A stretch of DNA of 34,818 nucleotides, from contig JBHJMP010000892.1 in the NCBI GenBank assembly GCA_043381765.1, positions 1 to 34,818 on the forward strand, written 5' to 3'. Both the position numbers and the translations under genes were made by a program. Origin of the DNA: Collodictyon triciliatum (Eukaryota; CRuMs). The notes under the pieces were generated by a model. It ran no database searches. It saw only the letters and a program-made list of their open reading frames with translations, and was not told the DNA's origin. This document shows, one piece after another, positions 24,201 through 33,182 of the stretch. Each line of letters begins with the position of its first letter. The first letter of the stretch is position 1.

Positions 24201-27200
24201 GTCCAAAGTAATCCATCACTGAATCCGTCTCCACTGTCTCCACCAAACACATAAATCTTATTATTGTAGAATGTAATCATAGCATTGCTTCTGGGAGATG
24301 GAGCTTCAAGGCTTGCGTCGTAGTTAATAAGCATCGTCCATCGATTATTTCCTTAATTAATCGAGCAGTTTTTTTTAATAATAAAAAACTTCAAAATTTA
24401 TTGTCTACATTTAATAAAGATGAACGAGGATTATCATTAAATGGGGAAGCTAAACGTAGGAGGATACCTTTGTCAAAATACCACAAATCGTTGGACAATT
24501 GCTCCTGGTGGAGTTGGACATACCCGCCAAACACTACGTATCCCCCAGGCACGTTTGTAACGGCCGAGTTGCGTCTACCAAGTGGTTCGTTCAAACTTGA
24601 TGAGGAGACCCAGTTCTTCTCATCTGTAGCGATAGTAAGTTGCATTTTTTATTTTTTCTTTCAATTTGTGCAAGATGATGGGGGTGTTGACTTTGGCAAT
24701 AGTAGATTGCATACTTGAGAAGTGAAAAAAACTGCTCATGGAACATTTCTAGTCAATATAACCAATTAACAACACTCTCACCCATGTCTAAGCCCCACAT
24801 CCAGTTAACGTATCCTGCACTGTCCTGTGTAGAGCCTCCAAACATAACCAGTCTATTTCCCAAAATCGCTAGTGTGGAATACTGAAGAGGCGGTGGAGCA
24901 TTTAAAGGTAAAATGTTCGTAGTGGGATTGACAATGCGATGCTCCAGACTCAAATCATCTGATTGTGGATGGAGCAATTAGGTTTTTTTTAAAAAAAAAA
25001 AAATGATAAAATTGAAATGACTCATTTCATAACCTAATGATATATCGATTTCGACTGCTTTCTATATGTAATTCACTGATAAACCACCGAAAAATGCGTA
25101 TAATTATTTTCTTTCATTATATGGTAGTTATATTGTAATTAACTTAATTAATAGAGTTTTTCTACTTGGGATTACCTTTTGAGATAACTACGAGGTCTCT
25201 TAAATTTTTCTCCTTGGAATATCCTCCAAAGATATATATTTCTCCGTTGTACTCTACTGTTTGAATGTTTTGGCGAACTGCTTGGCACTTCTGGGGATTA
25301 GCCGTACATCCCAAGCACGGATTATTTGATAAAGCAGAAGCTGGTGTCCACTTGGAAGATTCTATAATATTGTTAGATATATAGACCTTTGAAGAAAAAA
25401 GCAATAAGAGAACAGAAAAAAAAGCATCATGAAGAAATTTCGAAAAGAAAAAAAAAAGACACTTACTGATATCAAATATGTATACGTCGGAGAGTTCTTG
25501 GATTCCATTGTAGCCGGCGAATAGGATTAGCTTTTTATTTGTAATCCATGAGGCATGGAATGCAAGTGGTGGTGACATGGTTTCGCTCGAAGTGGTCCAC
25601 TTATCGGTCGCTGAAAAGTTATTTAAGACCAGTTAGTTGTAGTTGGCTTGGTGTTTATTGACTGATTGTGAAACAAAAAGAGTAAATCCTTTCATAAAAT
25701 GCCAATAATTGACAAAATTGGGTAAAGTATCCTTTTTTTTAAAAAAAAATATCCTGCTCAGTTTTACACTCCCACTCACCAATATTGTAAATATTCATAG
25801 TGGACAATACGTTCCCTTGAGACTATGAAGATAGAATAGAATTTTATGCTTCACTCCAAATGGCATATATGAACGATTATCTTATGAGGAAAACGAAAAA
25901 AATTATTACGTCCATTCCACCGTGAATGTAAACGTCTTGGCCATCATATGCGCAACTGTGTCCATATCGGTTCAGAGGATATCCAGACAATTTCTTCCAC
26001 TCATACGTGTTTGAATTGAAAGTGTATGTGTGTGTATGATTTACAGAAGGGGCAAGTCCACCAACATAGTATATCAAATCCCCTTTGTTTAAGAGGCACA
26101 CACTTTGGCGACTCGGTGGGAGGATTCCGGTAGCCCTGATTCTGCTCCAAGACAATGTATCTATAATTTTTCAGAAAATAGACCAAAATATATACTTGTA
26201 AAGAATGATTTATGACACAGGCATACTGTTGATAATATGATTGGATTACAGTGGACTAGTTTTGGAAAAAAAATTAGACAAAAGGCTTTTTTAGCCCTTG
26301 TATTTAATTGAAAAAAAAACCTGCGCTGGTCACTTTGAATGTAGACACAGGAGTATATTGCGACTCATCCTTGCTCTCGTCTTGGTAGAGGCAGAATATG
26401 TAAATATTCTGGCCATCACTAACAGAGCGTGGGTACTTGCACGTTGGCATAGAATCAGAGTAAAGTCCCCAATCTCCATTTTCGACTAACAATAGGAAAT
26501 CGTATGTTAAACATTAAGAAAGAAAAATAAATAATAATAAAAAAAGACCGGGGTATCGAAATGTCAAAGACCTGATAAATCCGTGGTGGTTGGTGGGTTC
26601 TTGGCAATACAATAATCCTACAATTCCAATTTTAAGACTTTGAAAAATATGTATGATTTTTTCTCTCGGGTGGATGAGGTGTTCTTTTTTTTTTTAAAAA
26701 AAAAAACTCTTGTCTTTATTATAAAAATTATTTGTACCTTATTCTTTTCTGGCTGATTATAACCACTCGGGCAAGGGTAGCATTGCCCTCCGATGGTAAT
26801 GTAGTTATTTGCAGGACATTCACAGACTCCGCTAGAGCTCATAAAACCGTACTCACATCCTTTTGTTTTTCAACGGGCATTTAGCAAAATTTCGGTTTCC
26901 TTCTCTATTACAAGTAGATGAAAATGTACATAATGTAAGAATTTTTTTTAAAAAAAAAGTTACTGATCAAGTCAAAAGTGAATCCAGGCAAGTTGGTTAA
27001 CTTTGGGCCCGTTGTAAATCTAATTTGGAATTCTCCTCCTGGTATACTAACTCTAGTTCCTTGAGCGTATTCATGAATTGTTGTCTGGTATTTTGATTAT
27101 CTCTTAAATAAAAAACGAGGTATTTATCCATATAGTATTTAAAATAAAGATGAAGTCCAAATAAAAATGAAAAAATGAAGATATTATTTTTCCTAGATTC

Positions 27201-30200
27201 GACAGAAGTCCAAGAAAACCTAGCCATGTGATGTACGAGTAAAAAAAGTAGGATAGCATATTGAAATTTGCGTACTTCTCCTTCAAAAGTTGATTGTCCG
27301 TTAATGACAATTTTTCTATCGGCACATTGAGATGGAGTTGTGATTGTTATACGTGCATCTTCATCCAACTGAATCATCTTCATCTATTGATGCTCGAAAA
27401 ATTAACTTGCCAACTCATAAAATTACTAGTGATATGTAATTATTTCAATCATATGGCTATTGCTTTACTCACGATGAAGTTGTTCGCTCCAGTTATAGCC
27501 CAGGTGCAGTCGGTGTAAGCCATATATGTGAAATCTCCACTTTGGTCAGTAACAACTTTTTGTCCCTTATTGTAGTCGATATAATTGGTTCCGGAGCAAA
27601 ATGATTTACCTGAAAAAAGGTATTTCAAAACAAGTACATATCACATGTATTGAGAGAAATAAAAAGGAAATTCAGGCACAATATTTCTTAAAAAAAAAAA
27701 ACAATAATGAATATGAACACCAGAAGAACAAGACCCCTTTTATGATTACCAATATCGTATCCAAGAACACGTGAATCATAAGTCGAATAAACGTTAGGCT
27801 GGGCAAGTAATATATAATTCTTCAACACTATAGAATTGCTAGATGAAATTGGAGCTGGTCGCTCGGGTGCTGGTGCCTGTTTTCCCCATTGCTCGTGGTC
27901 TAGTGGATATTTGGTTTTGAAGCTTATGAGAATATGCAAGGTGTATTGATGTCATTTTTTCTCTTCATTCGAAAAAAAAAAAAAAAGAAGACTCAAAACA
28001 TGAATGATTTATTTAAGCTGTTTAATTCCAACTCACAGAAATCAAAGAACCATATATCATTGGTGAATCCGCCGTATTTGTCATTGCCTCCAACAAGAGC
28101 GCCCATCCCCACATTGACCATATTGCTCGATTCGATTCCTTGTTGATTGCCTTCAGACCCAATAGCTCGGTAAAATGATGTCGTGACTGATATTAATGTG
28201 TTATTTAATTATTGTGATAGAAATTCCAGAAGATTCATGTAAGGAGTAAATGAGTATGATCTATGTTGAAAATAAAAAGGAGCTCTCTTTTCTTGAATGA
28301 CGTACCAGGGTTGAAGCAATTAATGTCTGGTAAAATCGTGCTTGACCCGTACACTGTTCCTCCTTGAATGCAAAATTTATCATTTCGCACGAATCCTTTC
28401 GCTCCGACTCGCAGAAGAGATGAATCAGGTAATTCATAGTCAGAAACCGTCAAGCTCTCCAAATCCAAGACGTATAGATAGTCTTCCATCATATTTGTGT
28501 AGTAATAGTAGTATGTGGTGAAATCATGGAGGAAGCCTCCAGTGATGTAAAGTGATGACCCAATAACACCATAAGAGGGGCTCCTCAAGAGACCAAGAAA
28601 TTCGTATCCACTAGGAAGATTGATGTATGTCCACGTCCGAGTTGCTGATTATTGATAATATAAAAAGTAAGACAGTATTGAGTAAGTTGAGATAATAATA
28701 TGGATATCATTTTTCCTAAGAGTTCGTTTGTGTAAATGACGGCAATGTGTGAAGACGAGGGGTATAATACGTCTGAATTTACCAATATCAAACTTGAAGC
28801 TCACAGCAACACCAATTCTTATATCTGAAAGTCCTCCAAATATGTATGCCGTGTCATTGAAAACCCCCATATACTGTAAAGAAATATTTAAAAACAAGGA
28901 TCAAATTAAAATTCGAAACTTTGCTGACGCAAGCTTATTTTGGATGAATTACTCACCGGATCGTACAGTCCTGACGGAAAGTCTGTATATGCATAAGGAT
29001 CTGCTAGTGTCAAAGGGAATAGATTCGTCCATTTGCGAGTGTCTATAGTCATGAAAATTTAATGATAGGTGAATTCGTTCGAAGGAACCTGTCAGATATA
29101 TATGTAAATATTCTCATTTTGTTTTCGTTAGGTCTCATTTTCAATAAAAAAAAAAAAAAAAAAAAAAAAAAATTACATATAAAAAAAAAAAAAAAATATT
29201 TTAAAAAAAAAAAAAAAAAAAAAAGGAACTTACCTATGTTGAACTCCCATAGGTCATTTAAGAACATAGTCCTGACACATCCGTTGTATCCTCCAAACAT
29301 TAGGAAGGTCGATTCACTACTTTTCCCAAGGGCTTGGCGGGCTCTTCCCATGGGACGAGCGTCGAAAGACTTCCGTGGAAACGTTCTTGAAGCTGTTTTT
29401 TTTTTAGGTGCATTTTTTTTAAAAAAAGAAGCTATACCCTTTTCTGTCTCGTCAAAAATCGATTACGTAGTAGCAAGGCGATATGCAACATGTAAAGAAT
29501 TAAAATTACTCGTATCAAATATCCAAATGGTATCATCTGTGCATCTAAACTGCCCGAATGAATAAACAACATCTTTTCCGACAGAAGTCGCTGATGCATA
29601 AAGTCTTGGCTTTGGATATTGAGAGTCATACGGGTACGCTCCAATCATGTTTCTGTAATTGACCATGTAAACGATTTCCTTTTCGTCTAAAAAGGACAAT
29701 TTTTGTGATAAATGTTTCAAACAGAAATATGGTGTCATCCAAGATGCAGTATTTTGCCCATTGAAAGAAAGAGATTCAAATTGTCAAAAGATAATAGTAG
29801 TAACATGGTGTATACCTAAGTCCAATATGTATAGGATGGGGTCTGCAGAGGACGATGTGTCGTACATCGTCCCACTTATGATGATCAATTCAGATCCGAC
29901 GAGGGCTTTGGCAGAGAGACTTGAAGAAACCTTAACACCGGGATAAGGAAACGAGACACTGTTTTTTGACCAAGTCGAAGTAGCTGCAAGCAACATGATC
30001 AGTGAGGCTTGATTACTTGAAGACGTTACCAGATGCATTAGTTAGTCTACAATATAGAGTTAGCGAGGAGGAAAAACTCACTGAAATTAAATATCCACAA
30101 ATCTGTCATCATGATTCCACGAGAACCACCGTAAATGTAGAGCTGGTCATTGTAAAAGGCATATGCAGGAGTGTCAAGTGCAGGTGCAGTCTGTTGGTTA

Positions 30201-31606
30201 TATTCTACCTCGCTCCATTCATATGTTTCTAATCGATTAAATATATTCCAAGTGTTGTTTTAATCTTAAGATTTTTTTTCTGCACATCGCAAACTTTTTT
30301 TTTCCTTTATTCGATTCAAAGTGTAGCGAGATTATGCCTGCACATCGCAAACTTAAAAAAAAAAAAAAAGAAATCGAATTGATGAAATATTGTTCTTAAT
30401 AGTAAATATATTGTGGTAGGAAGCGGGTGATGAAGAAAACACTTTTTTTAAAAAAAAAAATACCCAGGTTGAATGTCCACATATCGGGTAGAAGCCCGGT
30501 TTCAGCTAGCCCGCCGGTAACGTAGGCTATTCCATTTCTAGTAAAACATATGGGAAATCGCCGACCATCAGGAATAGAGTCACTTGGAGAATAGAGTGTC
30601 TCCCATGTCATAGTCGACATGTCCAGAATGTGCATGTCATTCATGTAGACATCAGAAAGGCCTCCAAATAGTATTATCTAATAAGCGATCAGATGAGCTA
30701 TCCACTTGGAGTGTGGTGGAAGGTGGCAAATGAAAAAGCAAATAAATCTTGAAGTAAACCATTTGAACTAAATATGAAACTATGTAGAACGAGAATCATT
30801 CATCATACGAGACGAAAACGAAGGAACAATGATAATTGAGCCTTGTTTGTATGGACTGGATATAACTAAGGGTAAATACCTTATCAGCAACAACTGCAGT
30901 GCAAAAATCATCGCGTACAGTAGGCGCTGGTCCGTAGGTGAAGACCACGCGTGATTCAAAGCTCTCTATATGTTTGATGGGTTTTTTTGTTATGTGCTAG
31001 TGTCTCATGACACATAACTCAAAGGTAAGAAAATATTATTCTGATATGCGTAGGTGCGCGAATACAAAAGATTTCGAAGAAGGCGGTAATGATAACGAAA
31101 AGCCCACCCAAGTCATCCATGATGTAGATGTGATCAACATAACGAACAGGGGCGTCCCAATCGTTTCCAAAACTTTGACAGAAAGAATGAAATGAGGAGC
31201 CTTTTATATAGACGCAACATTCAAAAAATGCCTCAAAATATTTTTTATCTAAAAAAAGAAACGAAATGAAATGAAAACCTCTCAGGAAAGAAAATGACGG
31301 AGTTGTTAAAGGTGACACTCGTGTGTGTTGTGAACGCTTGGGGGTACTCATTGATCATATTCCACGTGTTCACTTCTCCTCCGCGGTAAGCCAACGACTC
31401 TGCATCACGAAATCATATTAAATAGACTAAACAAATTATATAGATAATATAAATAATGAAATGAAAAATAATTGCACCAATATAAACGTATTGAAGTAAA
31501 ACAAATATATTAGTGCAAACAAATGTATACCTCCGGCAAGTAAAATGAGGAGCCCCAACAAAACGAAGCGCAGCACAACCAGAAAGGACGTATTGTTTCC
31601 TTTCAT
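16856..31606 (-). CDS. Giant receptor: kelch/CUB-like ectodomain, TM, kinase, nucleotide cyclase, kinase
   Basis: Fifty-three exons total 7539 coding bases (2512 aa) with no internal stop. Order: signal peptide (about 1-25), 12 kelch motifs (to about 676), CUB-like domain (677-798), Cys-rich module (799-855), 12 more kelch motifs (about 856-1514), second CUB-like domain (1515-1627), Cys-rich module (1628-1664), one membrane helix (about 1675-1699), TKL-type kinase (about 1718-1983), class III cyclase (about 2016-2203), poly-Gln linker, second TKL-type kinase (2249-2512). Both kinases and the cyclase keep all catalytic residues. The inferred role is a type I receptor turning an outside signal into cyclic nucleotide plus phosphorylation. 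The start is ATG 31606; an in-frame ATG at 31663 would add 19 residues. Exons are listed in the domain entries. A split into two genes near 26.6 kb is unlikely: phases run through and no start, stop or second TM appears. Confidence 0.9.
18371..18505 (-). other. Receptor exon 48: Ser-rich linker ending in poly-Gln
   Basis: Forty-five residues join the cyclase to kinase 2, ending in nine Gln (four CAG then five CAA), Arg, Gln. The CAG/CAA tract is a trinucleotide repeat inside coding sequence and may vary in length between alleles. Confidence 0.85.
18643..19759 (-). other. Receptor class III nucleotide cyclase domain
   Basis: Within exons 20044-19634, 19427-19233, 19092-18949 and 18741-18643. 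Both metal aspartates are present: D2023 in VFTDVQSST and D2066 in TEGDAF. The transition-state pair is N2148/R2152 in VNRANR. The base-recognition positions hold R2062 (where adenylyl cyclases have Lys and guanylyl cyclases Glu) and D2141 in MDYFG (where guanylyl cyclases have Cys). That is an adenylyl-type pair. One domain alone must pair with another copy, so a homodimer is expected. Confidence 0.9.
19855..21590 (-). other. Receptor kinase domain 1 (TKL type)
   Basis: Exons: end of 21712-21516, 21423-21314, 21190-21088, 20948-20879, 20726-20659, 20520-20492, 20392-20218 and the start of 20044-19634. Motifs: GAGSFGEV, VAIKR (K1749), LRHPNVV, HRDLKSPN (D1845), SDFGL (D1863), GTLLWMAPE, KADIYSYAIIMWE, and CWDSDMEKRPTF near its end. 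HRDLKSPN and the CW-x-RP ending are typical of TKL kinases. The catalytic set is complete, so activity is predicted; Ser/Thr versus Tyr preference is not certain. Confidence 0.9.
20170..20222 (-). repeat. Micro-insertion copy 3: 21 bp flanked by 16 bp direct repeats, duplicating a splice donor
   Basis: AAGTGGGTTACCTCGT occurs at 20170-20185 and 20207-20222. On the gene strand each copy contains ACGAG|GTAACC, the donor of receptor exon 43. The 21 bases between begin with T8 then CCTTTATTCGA, the same 19 bases that open the insert at 30297. Two identical donors therefore stand 37 bases apart. Confidence 0.7.
21516..21712 (-). other. Receptor transmembrane exon and kinase 1 glycine loop
   Basis: Exon 37 encodes a Gly/Ala/Ile/Val-rich helix (AIIGGIAGGASAFVIILVV), then a basic stop-transfer stretch (YRDQMKKMKAR). 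A short juxtamembrane segment leads to the kinase loop GRLLGAGSFGEV. This fixes the topology as N-terminus outside and kinases and cyclase inside. Confidence 0.9.
21874..22118 (-). other. Receptor Cys-rich module 2 and a 16-nt microexon
   Basis: Exon 35 (22118-22009) encodes NCPTSSSIVDGECTCPASYY and a Cys pair CKKCKQ. Exon 36 (21889-21874) is only 16 bases, coding YVHES plus one base, and links this module to the transmembrane exon. Only this choice of splice sites keeps phase: 0 on entry and 1 on exit. Confidence 0.6.
22223..22678 (-). other. Receptor CUB-like domain 2
   Basis: Exons 22678-22513 and 22395-22223. SLCNAKNTKTVHG, LEDGSGLGEYPGGTHCKYMI, a DMLYISY strand and a closing GQGFNVTYF follow the CUB order C, G-Y, C-x-(W/Y), D-x-L-x-I and GF-x-V-x-Y. 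Two Cys are clear, and the usual Trp is replaced by Tyr. The resemblance is stronger than in domain 1 and supports a common origin. Confidence 0.65.
22821..26485 (-). other. Receptor ectodomain, kelch block 2 (about 12 motifs)
   Basis: Exons 20-32: 26485-26321, 26160-25910, 25822-25780, 25610-25467, 25361-25176, 24958-24782, 24623-24468, 24351-24163, 24051-23933, 23847-23716, 23612-23504, 23382-23230, 22976-22821. Motifs include LIYYVGGLA, VYIHGGMD, IYIFGGYS, LVMFGGST, YVVFGGYV, IYVFGGDS, AYLWGGY, FVVYGGRD, FVVYGGIS and LIIYGGST. Count and exon layout match block 1. For exon 31 a stronger-looking acceptor near 23405 was refused because it breaks frame. Confidence 0.85.
23101..23212. repeat. 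(AGAGTA)n hexamer microsatellite in receptor intron 31
   Basis: About 18 hexamer units. In the transcript the tract starts about 18 bases behind the donor of the exon ending at 23230. It translates as Thr-Leu repeats on the minus strand, but it lies between two good splice sites and is not coding. Confidence 0.9.
26572..26859 (-). other. Receptor Cys-rich module 1
   Basis: Exons 26859-26738 and 26617-26572. The sequence CEYGF...GVCECPANNY...GGQCYPCPSGYN has the spacing of small EGF-like or ephrin-receptor-like (GCC2/GCC3) Cys modules. A Thr/Pro-rich joint (NPPTTTD) follows and leads into kelch block 2. The same CxCP element recurs just before the membrane helix. Confidence 0.7.
26964..27609 (-). 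other. Receptor CUB-like domain 1
   Basis: Exons 27609-27473, 27383-27276 and 27084-26964 encode about 121 residues. The pattern is CSGTNYIDY, then CTWAITG, a hydrophobic/acidic strand, SQCADRKIVI and a closing FQIRFTTGP with GFTFDL. The C-x-W pair and the final aromatic GF strand follow CUB domains, though only three of the usual Cys are obvious. A copy with the same order occurs after kelch block 2. Confidence 0.55.
29145..29225. repeat. Long A-runs (T-runs on the gene strand) in receptor intron 9
   Basis: Three A-runs of about 15 to 27 bases, separated by short ATAT or TTTT bridges, begin just behind the donor of the exon ending at 29234. Run lengths in an assembly are unreliable here. 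Confidence 0.85.
30280..30354 (+). repeat. Micro-insertion copy 2: 41 bp flanked by 17 bp direct repeats
   Basis: CTGCACATCGCAAACTT occurs at 30280-30296 and 30338-30354. The 41 bases between start with T8 then CCTTTATTCGA and include TTATTCGATTCAAAGTGT (30307-30324), shared exactly with 3372-3389. The second direct repeat is followed by an A-run, the first by a T-run. It lies in receptor intron 5. Confidence 0.7.
31531..31606 (-). other. Receptor exon 1: signal peptide
   Basis: It encodes MKGNNTS and then an uninterrupted hydrophobic stretch rich in Leu and Val, ending LLAGG, typical of a cleaved secretory signal. The donor is GTATAC at 31530. The next exon carries no hydrophobic segment, so cleavage near residue 25 is likely. 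This makes the following 1650 residues extracellular. Confidence 0.8.
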
Positions 31607-33182
31607 TTCTCCTTTCAGAGCGAATGGTCCTTGTTGAATGGCGTATGAGAGTGTAAACTTCAAGACTGTGCGCCTGTCTCTCGTCTGGCCAATGGTGAAA
31701 AGTAAGGTAGGCTTTGTCGGCTTCTCTGCAGCAAAACTTCTTCCTCTTTTTTTTTTTATCTTGTGCCTTGGCGAGTCTGTCTGGGTTTGTCTCAGAAAGT
31801 CTTTCCTTGGTGAACGAAGGTGCGGATTCCTGTAAACTATTTTTTATATGAAAATAGGAAAAATAATAATCGGCCTTATATTGATCACATTGGACAATAT
31901 CTTGGTAGAAGATTGCCGAGAACCATGATTCGTTATTGATTGGAGCAGATAGGCTCGGAGGGAGGGAAATTGAAAGCGGAAAGGATGAAAGTGAGAAGTC
32001 AACCATCAGCTGAGAAATGAATGAATGCAGCAGGCGGGCAATGATATAACAACAACTGCAACCATCCCACAACTTTGTTCTGGTTCCTCTTGTCTTCACC
32101 ATCCTCGCCCGACAGAGAATTGTTCTCGCTCTTCTGATTGGTTTTTTCTGAGCACAAGATCCCTCCCACCTCGACTATGTTATATAGACAACAAGATCGT
32201 TATTTCTTCTCTTTTCTTCTCTTTTCTTCTCATTTTTTTGTGGTTAAATTGTGAATTTTCCTATTTACTTCGGCATCGCAGCAATCTTCAATTCACATAT
32301 ACTCTTAGATTTTTTTTCTTGCACTTCTGACACTTAAATAAGTGAAAAAAATAAGTTCAGTCAATTGAAATTCGCCAATAGCACTCTCAGTATTAAAAAA
32401 TAAATAAAAAAACTCTTGGTTTGTATACGCACTTTGTGTTTGACACCTTTGACATGAATAATTCATCGAAAACCCCCGATAAAACCAGAAGACCGTTATG
32501 AAAGACTGAAATGGAAGATCTAGGAAATCAAATCATTCATTAATATATCTATGTATGTAAATAAACAGAACATTTTCTATTTCAACATGATTTTTCTTAA
32601 AATTCGGAGAAAGTTTCAGGGAGGGCACTAGACAGCCCTCAGATGGGATTTCACATTCTCCCGATTTTTTGTGTTGGGTCTGTCATGTTCTCAGAGAGGA
32701 AGCTTTGTGACAAAAATTGACTAAAGAAGAAAATTCAGCCACAGAACTGCAAGCAGGATTGGGTGATAGTGTTATTTAAAATATACGTATCGATATTGGT
32801 AATGTATATTTCTATATATATATAATAATTATTATAAATTAGAATGAAGGATGAAAATAAGAATTTTATGTAATTTATTATATTTTCCATAATTGAGCAA
32901 TATTGGATTCAACCCTTTACTGGAATTTAGGAGCAAACGCGCCATTTGGTTCGGCTGGAGAGGGGCAAAAGGTTGTGTTTTGGAGTGGATACAGAAGGGG
33001 CTCGTTTATCAAAAGATGGAGATAGAATCGAAATGTGCATTTCACAGCCGGTGGTAATCAAGAAACTTGGACGGAAAGATAAAATGGGGATTTCATGACT
33101 GAGAATGTTAGGAGGAGGAAAGATAGCACATAGGACACGGTGTGTGTATTCACCAGGAATACAGTGGGGAAATGGGCGTTAT
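31607..33182. other. Spacer: receptor upstream region and IFT25 downstream region
   Basis: No exon was found. It should carry the receptor promoter (the right-hand neighbour of 31606) and the IFT25 3' UTR. It contains a TTTTCTTCTC repeat at 32202-32234 and AT-rich stretches around 32780-32890. A 229-codon minus-strand open frame crosses 31413-32102, but it is in another frame from the receptor and has no family features. Confidence 0.5.

Larger units (their letters stand above)
27750..31399 (-). other. Receptor ectodomain, kelch block 1 (about 12 motifs)
   Basis: Exons 2-14: 31399-31279, 31172-31108, 30965-30880, 30677-30464, 30228-30082, 29983-29816, 29686-29510, 29392-29234, 29042-28957, 28873-28783, 28644-28306, 28186-28037, 27899-27750. 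Most carry one kelch motif: a hydrophobic strand, a GG or near-GG pair, then a DLWxF/D strand and a Trp. Examples are IILFGGLSD, LYIYGGSRG, FLMFGGYNG, AYIFGGLSD and LYITGGFLH. Twelve motifs would suit two six-bladed propellers. Such propellers bind proteins or glycans; the ligand is unknown. Confidence 0.85.

Noticed and set aside
26572-26859. Splitting the giant gene into two genes at the first Cys-rich module
   Set aside because: No stop codon, polyadenylation-type spacer or new signal peptide is seen, and phases run through 26738-26617-26485 without break.
31413-32102. 229-codon minus-strand open frame upstream of the receptor
   Set aside because: It is in a different frame from the receptor signal peptide, overlaps exon 1, is low in complexity and shows no domain.
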